NCBI GenBank assembly: GCA_035315685.1
Contig: DATFXR010000836.1
Span: 1-6,158, forward strand
DNA from: QHWK01 sp035315685
GTDB lineage: Bacteria > Acidobacteriota > Vicinamibacteria > Vicinamibacterales > CAVVIG01
Length of the DNA stretch: 6,158 nt
Reading direction: 5' to 3'
Shown: piece by piece, positions 1 through 5,624 of the stretch
Layout of the letters: the number at the start of each line of letters is the position of its first letter
How positions within the stretch are numbered: the first letter of the stretch is position 1
Translations under genes and position numbers: made by a program
Notes under the pieces: generated by a model
The model's database searches: none
What the model was told of the DNA's origin: nothing
Seen by the model: the letters and a program-made list of their open reading frames with translations, nothing else

Positions 1-1
1 C

Positions 2-439
2 GTCCTCGACCTGATCGACATGGAGGACAAGAAGAACCGCCAGAAGGTCTACCAGGCGGTGGAGCAGGAGCTGAAGAAGGATCGCTCGCCGTCGAAGGCG
101 CTGCAGGTGGCGGACTTCGGCCTGGTGATCATCACGCGCAAACGCGTCAAGCAGAGTCTCGAGCGCGTGCTCACCGAGCCATGCCCGTACTGCTCGGGCA
201 CCGGCGTGATCAAGTCGAGCTCGACCATCTGCTACGAGATCCTGACCGAAGTGAAGAAGGTGAGTCCGGAGTTGAACGGCCACCGGCTGCTGCTGCGCGT
301 GAACCCCGACATCGCGCGCGCGTTGAAAGAAGAGGAGAGCGCCGTGCTCAGGGATCTGCGGCAGTCAATCGGCAAGGACGTGACGATCAAACCGGACGTC
401 CAACTGCATCACGAGCAGTTCGATGTGATGGCTGTGTAG
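2..439 (+). CDS. Ribonuclease E/G family protein, C-terminal part (5' end outside window)
   Basis: The reading frame is open from base 2 to the TAG at 437-439, so this is the last 145 residues of a longer protein. It starts at VLDLIDM, the match to the IDFIDM segment of the RNase E/G catalytic domain. The first Asp there should be one of the two Mg2+-binding catalytic aspartates; its partner lies outside the window. Next comes the family segment with DR, GLVIITRKR and the SLE helix, then CPYCSGTG (Cys at fragment residues 61 and 64), the Zn-link that joins subunits. A small C-terminal domain of about 75 residues follows and the protein stops. There is no long disordered degradosome scaffold, so it is closer to RNase G or short RNase E than to E. 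coli RNase E. Known family role: single-strand endonuclease in rRNA maturation and mRNA decay. Family confidence is high; G versus E is not resolved. Confidence 0.93.
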   Translation, partial: VLDLIDMEDKKNRQKVYQAVEQELKKDRSPSKALQVADFGLVIITRKRVKQSLERVLTEPCPYCSGTGVIKSSSTICYEILTEVKKVSPELNGHRLLLRVNPDIARALKEEESAVLRDLRQSIGKDVTIKPDVQLHHEQFDVMAV

Positions 440-441
440 GA

Positions 442-496
442 GTGTGGGACCGATGGGCCCGTAGGCTTGGTGGGGAAAGACCGATCGGTCCCACAC
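442..496. repeat. 13-bp perfect inverted repeat after the ribonuclease gene
   Basis: GTGTGGGACCGAT at 442-454 is exactly repeated in inverse at 484-496, with 29 nt between. It begins 3 nt after the ribonuclease stop codon. The inner flank holds GGGCCC (455-460), and the right arm is part of a separate 12-bp palindrome, GACCGATCGGTC (479-490). No T-run follows on either strand, so it is not a classical intrinsic terminator. It could protect the mRNA 3' end, act in Rho-type termination, or be one copy of a dispersed REP-like element. The choice cannot be made from one copy. Confidence 0.7.
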
Positions 497-506
497 ACCC
501 CGCTCC

Positions 507-566
507 TCAGCGTAGCGCCAGTCGCTTCAGCTCCTCGGTCCAGTTCAGGATGACGTCGTACGGCAA
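507..566 (-). pseudogene. Possible C-terminal remnant of a lost gene
   Basis: On the minus strand a short frame encodes LLPYDVILNWTEELKRLALR and ends at a TGA (507-509). The segment with NW, then EELKRL, just before a stop resembles, from memory, the extreme C-termini of acidobacterial serine/threonine kinase and WD40/TolB-type propeller proteins. The same frame stays open upstream through the terminator hairpin (565-594) but has no recognisable similarity, start codon or ribosome site there. It therefore looks like the tail of a deleted gene. Chance resemblance over 17-20 residues remains possible. Confidence 0.35.
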
Positions 567-594
567 AAGGGCCGAGAGCGTCAGCTCTCGGCCC
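565..594 (-). terminator. Intrinsic-type terminator of the small secreted protein gene
   Basis: Read on the minus strand, GGGCCGAGAGC (594-584) and GCTCTCGGCCC (579-569) form a perfect 11-bp GC-rich stem with a TGAC tetraloop, followed at once by TTTT (568-565). It lies about 35 nt after the stop codon of the minus-strand gene ending at 629. The U-run is short (4), so termination may be partial. On the plus strand no T-run follows the stem. Confidence 0.72.
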
Positions 595-619
595 CAGCTA
601 GCCCCCAGCCCCCAGCCCC
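592..619 (-). other. G-quadruplex motif in the 3' untranslated region
   Basis: On the minus strand four G-runs occur in the order GGGG (619-616), GGGGG (613-609), GGGGG (606-602) and GGGG (595-592), with loops CT, CT and CTAGCT. This meets the usual intramolecular G4 pattern with short loops. It lies between the stop codon (629) and the terminator hairpin, and its last run shares bases 592-594 with the hairpin stem. On the plus strand it reads as a (CCCCCAG) micro-repeat. Folding is inferred, not shown. Confidence 0.55.
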
Positions 620-628
620 GAGGCGGTT

Positions 629-1129
629 TCAGACGGGAAGGTGCATCAGGTAGTGATTTCCGCCCTTGTTGATCCAGACGCGGACGTAGTCGCCACCTTT
701 CAGCGTCTCCACCTTGGCCGCATTCGGCTTCGGCGGCGTGTCCTTCTGCACCTTGCCGATGTCGGCCTGCGGGACGATCGTGACAACTTCGCGTCCAGCG
801 ACCTTGCCGCCCTGGACGAACTCCGCCCAGCGTTCGAGCGACTTGGTCTGACCCTTGGCTTCCTGAGAGGCAGTGTCGGCGGTCAACCGCACCGTGTAGG
901 TTCCGGCGGGAAGCGGCTTGCCGTCCGCCTTGACGGCTTTTGGAATGTGCACGGTGCCAAGTTGCAGTTGCCCTTCGGGTGCGGACGAGGCGGCTTCCGT
1001 AGGGGGCTGCGGTTTTGGCGCCGTATGGCCCGCGCCCTGTGCGGCACCGCCTCTCGCCCCGGTTCCCTGTGCGTAAGCGCCCGCGCCGAGCGCGCTGATT
1101 AAGGCTCCAACGAGAACCAATCGTTTCAT
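629..1129 (-). CDS. Small secreted protein of unknown function, 166 aa
   Basis: I do not recognise a named family. The ATG at 1129 is chosen because a GGAGG (1139-1135) sits 5 nt upstream and residues 1-20 (MKRLVLVGALISALGAGAYA) form a clear signal peptide. A frame extension to a TTG at 1174 would run into the promoter. After cleavage there is a Gly/Ala/Pro-rich linker (about 22-52), then a single compact, probably beta-rich domain (about 53-166). That domain contains ADGKPLPAGTYTVRLT (68-83), ERWAEFVQGGKVAGREVVTIVP and the C-terminal VRVWINKGGNHYLMHLPV. There are no cysteines after cleavage and no membrane segment, so it is probably soluble in the periplasm or exported. From memory, similar proteins annotated hypothetical occur in Acidobacteria. 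It has its own -10 box upstream and a terminator downstream, so it is probably a single-gene transcript. Confidence 0.85.
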   Translation of the reverse strand: MKRLVLVGALISALGAGAYAQGTGARGGAAQGAGHTAPKPQPPTEAASSAPEGQLQLGTVHIPKAVKADGKPLPAGTYTVRLTADTASQEAKGQTKSLERWAEFVQGGKVAGREVVTIVPQADIGKVQKDTPPKPNAAKVETLKGGDYVRVWINKGGNHYLMHLPV

Positions 1130-1173
1130 GCTTGCCTCCACGTCACGTCTGTGCGGCTCAGCTGACGAGACCA

Positions 1174-1202
1174 ATTATACAGAGGGCTGAAGCAAGCGGA
1201 AT
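1174..1202 (-). promoter_or_regulatory. Likely housekeeping promoter of the small secreted protein gene
   Basis: A perfect TATAAT lies at 1179-1174 on the minus strand in an otherwise GC-rich 89-nt gap (1130-1218). A start 6-7 nt downstream would give a leader of about 38 nt, with GGAGG 5 nt from the ATG at 1129. No good -35 is present: the hexamer at 17-nt spacing (1202-1197) is ATTCCG, with two of six matches to TTGACA. Confidence 0.6.
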
Positions 1203-1218
1203 ACCACGCGCGGCTGAG

Positions 1219-2241
1219 CTAACGCTTCGCAATCACGATGTCGCCGCTGAACGTACGCACCGTGAGCGTCGCGCTGCCGTCGCCGAAGGTCGCGCGCATC
1301 GATCGGTTGTTCGCGCCGCGCTGCCGCCCGGCGCCGCTCGTCCCGCCGATCGTCAGCGGCAGATCCGATCGAATGCTGCCGCTGAAGGTGTTCGCGGTCA
1401 GCTCGAATCCGGTCGGGTTCGCAAGGACGAACCGCACCGTGCCTGAATGCAGGTTCACGTCGTAGACGCCGCCGCGCGCGATACTGCCGGAGTACTCGAA
1501 CCCGCCGCTCACCGACTTGGCGTTGAGCCGGTCGCAGGTGACATCGCTGACCGCGAGATCGCCGCTCACCGAGCCGAGGTCGAGCGCGTGCGCCTTGACG
1601 CCTCTCGCGCGGACGTTGCCGCTGACGCTGCTCGCCGACAGGTCGCCGTCGTTCTGAATGCCGCTGAGCGTCACGTCGCCGGACACGCTCTTCGCCGCCT
1701 CGACCCTGGGCGTGTCGCTCGTCGTCACGTCGCCGCTGACCGTCTCGCCGCGCACCGCGCCGCGAACGCCGGTCACCTTGACGCTGCCGGACACCGATTT
1801 CACCTCGACCGACGCGCCGTTCGGAACCGTCACGGTGAAATCGACCGACACGTTGTTGTTGCGGGTGAATCGCCCGCTGTCGTACTCGGTTCGCACGTCG
1901 ACGCGTCCCGGACGATCGTCGACGACAATCCGGACGTTCGCGAGTTGACTCTGGTCGCCGCGCGTCCGCTTGACCGCTTCGATCGAGACCTCGTCGCCCG
2001 AGCCGCCGGTCACGGTGATATCGCCGGAGACATTACCGATGCTGACGCGGCCGTCGCGACCGAGCTTCACCTTGCGCGAGAAGCGGTCGGTCTGCTCCGG
2101 TCCGCGATCGCGCCCCTGGTAGGCACCCATCCGCTCGGCGCGCAGCACTCGCACGACGTGGCGGTGCGGCACGTCCTGGGCGCCTGCCGGCAGCGTGCCG
2201 GCGGCGAGTGCAGCCAGGACCACTACGGGAGTCAGTCGCAT
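1219..2241 (-). CDS. Exported DUF4097 family repeat protein, 340 aa
   Basis: Residues 1-21 are a signal peptide (MRLTPVVVLAALAAGTLPAGA). The mature protein is built around repeated (S/T)(V/F)SG(D/S/N/G) turns at residues 71, 150, 168, 186, 206, 225, 244, 286 and 331. From 150 to 244 they recur every 18-20 residues, as expected for stacked coils of a beta-solenoid. This is the hallmark of DUF4097, often labelled putative adhesin; the true function is unknown. There is no membrane anchor or lipobox, so it should be periplasmic or surface-exposed. The ATG at 2241 has an AAGGAGAAGGG region about 8 nt upstream and lies 1 nt after the anti-sigma stop, so translation is coupled. In this setting it may be an output of the sigma factor or a partner of the anti-sigma periplasmic domain; adhesion itself is unsupported here. 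The region 25-65 is basic and Arg-rich. Confidence 0.88.
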   Translation of the reverse strand: MRLTPVVVLAALAAGTLPAGAQDVPHRHVVRVLRAERMGAYQGRDRGPEQTDRFSRKVKLGRDGRVSIGNVSGDITVTGGSGDEVSIEAVKRTRGDQSQLANVRIVVDDRPGRVDVRTEYDSGRFTRNNNVSVDFTVTVPNGASVEVKSVSGSVKVTGVRGAVRGETVSGDVTTSDTPRVEAAKSVSGDVTLSGIQNDGDLSASSVSGNVRARGVKAHALDLGSVSGDLAVSDVTCDRLNAKSVSGGFEYSGSIARGGVYDVNLHSGTVRFVLANPTGFELTANTFSGSIRSDLPLTIGGTSGAGRQRGANNRSMRATFGDGSATLTVRTFSGDIVIAKR

Positions 2242-2242
2242 G

Positions 2243-3040
2243 TCAGTTGCCCTTCTCCTTCAACCCTGAGACGATGCGCGCCGCACCGGCCTCGTTGCCC
2301 TTTCGCATTTCGTTGATGAGCGCGACGGTGTCCTGCAGCAGCGCGATCTTCGTCTTGAAGTTCTCGATCAGGCTGGCCTGCGCCGGCTCGCTCGCCGGTT
2401 GCGACCGCAGCGCGGCGCGGCTCTCGCTGATCGCCTGATCGATCACGGCCAGGTTCTTCTGCAGCGTCGCCGCGGTCCGCGGATCGAGCGCGCCCTGCTC
2501 GGCGTTCGCGATCTGTTCGAGTCCCTTGATCGCGTTCTCGTAGTGCGTCTCCGCCTGCCGCAGTTCGCTTTCGACAGCCTCCGCCGCTCCAGTTGCGGAT
2601 GCCTGTGCGCCAGTCTCGATCGGCGGCCGCGATCCGACGGTGTCGCCGTGCCGCCCGGGCAGGTAGCGGATGCCGACAGCAGTTGCGAGCACGACCGCCG
2701 CCGCCGCCGCCGCGAGCCCTGCGAACACGACGCGCGAGCGCGTGGCCGTCGGCCTCGCGGCGGGCGAGCCTTTCGAGCGCGCGTCATCAGCGTCGGTCGA
2801 CTGGGTGCGCGGCGCTCCGTCTTGTCTCTCGAGATGAATCGCGCGCTCGAGGCGCGGCCAGACGCGCACCGGGGGTTCGCGCAAATCCAGGTCGGAGGTC
2901 GCGCGCAGGATCTCGCGCAGGTCGTCGACCAGCTGCCGGCACGAGACACAGGCGCCGAGGTGCAGCTCGATCTCGGCCGCTTCGCCTGCCGTCAGCGATC
3001 CATCGGCGTAGGCGTTCAGTGCTTCTTCAGTCGGATGCAT
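2243..3040 (-). CDS. Membrane zinc-finger anti-sigma factor, 265 aa
   Basis: The ATG at 3040 is chosen because the zinc-finger anti-sigma fold starts at residue 2: HPTEEALNAYADGSL, then H27-x3-C31-x2-C34, the HxxxCxxC Zn motif of the ZAS family, which clamps ECF sigma factors. The open frame extends to 3190, but that part only shadows the sigma gene. A linker rich in charged residues (about 48-103) leads to one transmembrane helix (about 104-124, VVFAGLAAAAAAVVLATAVG), giving an N-in topology. The outer part (125-265) is mostly Ala/Glu/Gln-rich helix, with likely coiled-coil stretches at about 151-212 and 220-248, and is a possible sensor. Start and sigma stop are 2 nt apart with no strong ribosome site, so translational coupling is expected. 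Inferred role: hold the upstream sigma factor at the membrane until an envelope signal releases it. The signal is unknown. Confidence 0.88.
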   Translation of the reverse strand: MHPTEEALNAYADGSLTAGEAAEIELHLGACVSCRQLVDDLREILRATSDLDLREPPVRVWPRLERAIHLERQDGAPRTQSTDADDARSKGSPAARPTATRSRVVFAGLAAAAAAVVLATAVGIRYLPGRHGDTVGSRPPIETGAQASATGAAEAVESELRQAETHYENAIKGLEQIANAEQGALDPRTAATLQKNLAVIDQAISESRAALRSQPASEPAQASLIENFKTKIALLQDTVALINEMRKGNEAGAARIVSGLKEKGN

Positions 3041-3042
3041 TG

Positions 3043-3624
3043 CTACCGTTGTCCGCGGAGGAAGCCACGCAGCTTCATCCGCGCCTTGAACACCTGCGAT
3101 TTCGACGTCCCCTCGGCGATGCCGAGGAGATCGGCGACCTCCTTGTGGTCGAACCCTTCGACGTCGTGCAGCACGAACGCCTCGCGGCAACCCTCGGGCA
3201 GCCGTTCGACCGCCCGCTCGAGATCCATGCGGGCGATTGGCGACTCGCGCCGGGCCGTCGGTTCGAACGAGTTGTCTGCGTCGAGCGTTTCGGTAAGCTT
3301 GTTCATTTTCGCCCGCCGGCTGCGCACATAGTCGAGGCAGTGGTTGAGCGCCAGACGATACAGCCAGGTCCCGATCGACGAGTCGCCTTTGAAGCTGCCC
3401 AGCTTGCGATAGGCCTGGAGGAAGATCTCCTGCAGCAGATCCTCGCCATCTTCCGGCGATCCGGCCATGCGGCAGGCCAGCGTGTAGAGACGCGCCGCAT
3501 GCTCGCGGTACAGCGATTCGAAGGCGTCGAGGTCCCCGGCCCGCACTCGGGCGACAAGATCCATTCCCTCCGTCGAACCTTTAGACGGGAAAGGGATTGG
3601 GGGGCGTTGCTTGGGGGCCGTCAC
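3043..3624 (-). CDS. ECF (sigma-70 family, group 4) RNA polymerase sigma factor
   Basis: Sigma region 2 spans about residues 34-105, with EDLLQEIFLQAYRKL (61-75, core-binding 2.2) and the -10-recognition part GTWLYRLALNHCLDYVRSRR (85-104). Region 4 spans about 135-190, with LPEGCREAFVLHDVEGFDH and the helix-turn-helix VADLLGIAEGTSKSQVFKARMKL. Regions 1, 3 and any long C-terminal extension are absent, as usual for ECF factors. Two starts are possible. The GTG at 3624 gives 193 residues with a Pro-rich tail. The ATG at 3564 gives 173 residues beginning MDLVARVRAGD, like many ECF factors; it has GGAGGG just upstream but only about 2 nt away. If the candidate promoter at 3632-3660 is real, the GTG would be almost leaderless, favouring the ATG. 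I report the longer form. It is followed within 2 nt by its anti-sigma gene, the usual sigma/anti-sigma pair. Confidence 0.93.
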   Translation of the reverse strand: MTAPKQRPPIPFPSKGSTEGMDLVARVRAGDLDAFESLYREHAARLYTLACRMAGSPEDGEDLLQEIFLQAYRKLGSFKGDSSIGTWLYRLALNHCLDYVRSRRAKMNKLTETLDADNSFEPTARRESPIARMDLERAVERLPEGCREAFVLHDVEGFDHKEVADLLGIAEGTSKSQVFKARMKLRGFLRGQR

Positions 3625-3631
3625 ACAGCCT

Positions 3632-3660
3632 GATACGAGGAAACGGCGACCGAAGGTTCA
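3632..3660 (-). promoter_or_regulatory. Candidate ECF-type autoregulatory promoter of the sigma operon
   Basis: On the minus strand TGAACC (3660-3655) is followed after 17 nt by CGTATC (3637-3632). This resembles the AAC-type -35 and CGTA-type -10 used by many ECF sigma factors (for example TGAAAC-N16-CGTA for B. subtilis SigW). It overlaps the MGMT gene's TGA and lies directly before the sigma gene, where autoregulatory sites usually are. A transcript would begin near 3625, leaving a leader of about 60 nt to the ATG at 3564. The specificity of this sigma factor is unknown, so the call is tentative. Confidence 0.4.
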
Positions 3661-4014
3661 GGATTTTCTGCGCCGGGGTGCACGCCATCGCACGCGGTCC
3701 AGCTCGCGGACCCGCTTACCGGAGACCAGAACCCCCTCAGCCGCCAGGAGCGACCCCTTCATCAGCTCGCTGCCGCCGTATCCGCCGAGGCGGCCTCCGG
3801 CGGCGATGACGCGATGGCACGGCACATCGGGCCGGCCGCATCCGCGCATGATGTTGCCGACAGCACGGGCGGCGCGCGGCCGGCCGGCGAGCTCCGCCAC
3901 GTCCCCGTAAGTCGCCACGCGTCCCGGCGGAATACGGCGTACGACCGAGAGCACTCGCAGGGAGAACGCGTCGGCCGCGGCGGCAGGCGCTTTCTTCCTC
4001 TTCACTGCACGCAC
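3658..4014 (-). CDS. Short MGMT-family protein (O6-alkylguanine-DNA alkyltransferase-like)
   Basis: The 118 residues match only the C-terminal DNA-binding/active-site domain of O6-alkylguanine-DNA alkyltransferases. Visible are IPPGRVATYGDVAELAG (about 28-44), AARAVG with the arginine-finger position (48-53), the active-site motif PCHRV with its Cys (65-69), and GGYGGSELMKGSLLAAEGV. The acceptor cysteine is present, which separates it from alkyltransferase-like (ATL) proteins that carry PWHRV. It lacks the N-terminal domain of full Ogt/Ada-C proteins (about 160-170 residues). The usual RGNP hinge before the active site is replaced by RGCGRP, and the segment is one residue shorter, so the conserved Asn is gone. 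It may repair or only flag alkylated guanine. The tail is very basic. Start: the GTG at 4014 overlaps the phosphatase gene by 13 nt; a second GTG at 4005 would give a 4-nt GTGA overlap and 115 residues. Confidence 0.85.
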   Translation of the reverse strand: MRAVKRKKAPAAAADAFSLRVLSVVRRIPPGRVATYGDVAELAGRPRAARAVGNIMRGCGRPDVPCHRVIAAGGRLGGYGGSELMKGSLLAAEGVLVSGKRVRELDRVRWRAPRRRKS

Positions 4015-5615
4015 GACAGCGCGTGCCCTTCTGCCTTCATGGAGAGACCGGAGACGGCGGCGAGCGTGGGCGCGATGTCGGCCGGCGTGGCCGGCTCCTG
4101 ATACTTGCCGGACTTGATCCCGGCGCCAACAAACATCACCGGTACACGCTGATCGTCGGGGTTGGCGGATCCATGCGTCGTGCCCGCCGCCGAGATCATC
4201 CAGCCGGGTTTGGGCGCGAAGATCAAATCGCCGCTGCGACCGGGAAAGTAGCTGAGCGCGGCCGCGCGCAGCAGTGGATCTTTCGAGTTCGCCCCGCCGC
4301 GGACCTGCTCGGCCATGAACACGCGCTGCACGCCGGGCCTCGCTTCGATGGCTCCGAGTACCTTGGCCAGCAGCTCGCGTGACTTCGTGATCTTCGTGTA
4401 GACGCCGGGCTCGAAGTAGATGTCGTTGGTGTTCAGCACCGTGACATGTCGGCCGATGCCGAGCGCCGGGCGCAGCGTGTCCTCGATGGCGGTCACCAGC
4501 CCGCTACCGTCGATCCGGCCGGCGTCCTTGCCTTCGGCGACGAGTTGTTCCGGAATCGCCGTCACGCCGTGGTCGGAGCTCAGCCCGGCGACCCACTGGT
4601 CTTTGCCGACCTGCGCGTCGAGCGCGTCGAACAGCAGCCCGATCGTGCGATCGAGGTGCGCGTAGATGTCCTGCACTTCGTGACTGCGCGGACCGAACGC
4701 GTGACCGACGAGATCCGGCGTCGAAAAGCTGAGCGCGAGCACGTCGGTGCCCTCGTGCTTGCCAAGTTGCAGCGCCTGGAGGAGCGCAGCCGCGAAGCGG
4801 CCGACGTACGCGTCGGCAAACGGACTGCGCTCCCACTGCAACAGGTAATCGCCGTCAGGCTTGTCGCTCGTCCCTTTGAGCACGTGCGGAAAGCTGCGCG
4901 TCCAGCCGCGCGGCGGCGCCTCGGCGACGCCATCGTCAGGACCCGAGTACGAGCCGGCGGGCAGCAGGCGATCCCACGTCTTGCCGAAATCAGCGGTGAT
5001 TGGATTGGCGTCGACGAATGCCTTGACCGCCGGGTTCGGACTTTCGGAATAGACCGTGGACGATTCCCAGCCGTCGAGATTGTTACTCAGCCACGTCACC
5101 GCGTCGCCGCCGTGGCCCGCGAGCATGACGGCGCTCCGATCCTTCAGCGCCAGCACCGCGACGTGCGCGGACCGGCGCGAGCGCATCTGGTCGGCGAAGG
5201 TCGGGACCTGCAGCCGGTACGCACTGTTCCCGCCGCCGACCGCGATGCCGTAGCCAAAGTCCTGCGCCGACGGATCCTGCGTGCAGGTCATCTGCTTCTT
5301 CGCGTCGCGATCCCACCACGAGTTCTGGAAGACGCCGTGCGTGTGCGGAAACGTCCCGGTGGCGATCGTCGCGTGGCCGGCGCAGGTGACCGTCGTGAGG
5401 TAGGGATAGGCCGCCTGCTCGAACCACGCGCCCTGCGTCACCATCCGCTTGAGGCCGCCCTGCCACTCGCCGCTGAAGCGATCGACGAAGTCCGCGCGCA
5501 TCTGATCGACGACGATGATCACGGCCAGCTTCGGCGGAGCCGCGGGCGCCGCGTGCGAGGCGGAGGAGACGAGGGCCGCGAACGCAAGTACCGCGGCGGC
5601 AGACTGGACGCGCAT
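4002..5615 (-). CDS. Secreted alkaline phosphatase, PafA-like
   Basis: The 537-residue protein has a signal peptide at 1-22 and one alkaline-phosphatase-superfamily domain. All residues known from the PafA phosphate-monoesterase class can be placed: D37 (VVDQMRADF), nucleophile T77 (TVTCAGH), N98 (QNSWWD), K158 and R160 (LKDRSA), D301 and H305 (STPDLVGHAF), D348 and H349 (SSDHG), and H481 (TTHGS). Spacing between them closely follows PafA. The D/H residues bind two Zn ions; the K-x-R pair marks monoesterases and is lacking in diesterases of the NPP type. The expected role is release of phosphate from organic monoesters in the periplasm, with low dependence on phosphate starvation in known members. 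No Shine-Dalgarno is visible before the ATG at 5615, which lies 9 nt after the HD-GYP stop, so co-transcription and some coupling are likely. Substrate range is not readable from sequence. Confidence 0.92.
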   Translation of the reverse strand: MRVQSAAAVLAFAALVSSASHAAPAAPPKLAVIIVVDQMRADFVDRFSGEWQGGLKRMVTQGAWFEQAAYPYLTTVTCAGHATIATGTFPHTHGVFQNSWWDRDAKKQMTCTQDPSAQDFGYGIAVGGGNSAYRLQVPTFADQMRSRRSAHVAVLALKDRSAVMLAGHGGDAVTWLSNNLDGWESSTVYSESPNPAVKAFVDANPITADFGKTWDRLLPAGSYSGPDDGVAEAPPRGWTRSFPHVLKGTSDKPDGDYLLQWERSPFADAYVGRFAAALLQALQLGKHEGTDVLALSFSTPDLVGHAFGPRSHEVQDIYAHLDRTIGLLFDALDAQVGKDQWVAGLSSDHGVTAIPEQLVAEGKDAGRIDGSGLVTAIEDTLRPALGIGRHVTVLNTNDIYFEPGVYTKITKSRELLAKVLGAIEARPGVQRVFMAEQVRGGANSKDPLLRAAALSYFPGRSGDLIFAPKPGWMISAAGTTHGSANPDDQRVPVMFVGAGIKSGKYQEPATPADIAPTLAAVSGLSMKAEGHALSCVQ

Positions 5616-5624
5616 GACGAAATG

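Noticed and set aside
442..496. The 13-bp inverted repeat as an intrinsic terminator
   Set aside because: The loop is 29 nt and no T-run follows on either strand.
1130..1174. TTG start at 1174 for the small secreted protein
   Set aside because: It overlaps the TATAAT box and would place 15 residues before a perfect signal peptide; the ATG at 1129 has GGAGG.
1219..2241. VSG repeats as DNA tandem repeats or CRISPR
   Set aside because: The repetition is at protein level with diverged codons and 18-20 residue spacing, typical of DUF4097; no identical DNA units or spacers exist.
1447..2316. Long plus-strand open frame (289 codons)
   Set aside because: It lies opposite the DUF4097 gene. The translation is rich in Arg, Ala, His and Val with no domain, as expected for the antisense of a GC-rich gene.
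3041..3190. 50-residue N-terminal extension of the anti-sigma frame
   Set aside because: It falls entirely inside the sigma gene in another frame, is Arg-rich, and the ZAS domain begins exactly after the ATG at 3040.
3581..3608. Second possible sigma promoter with TCTAA (3585-3581) and an upstream AAC (3608-3606)
   Set aside because: The gap between them is 20 nt, about two too long for the sigma-E type, and the flanking bases do not match.
2399..3633. Long overlapping plus-strand open frames opposite the anti-sigma and sigma genes
   Set aside because: They are Arg-rich, low-complexity translations, while the minus strand has clear ZAS and ECF domains.
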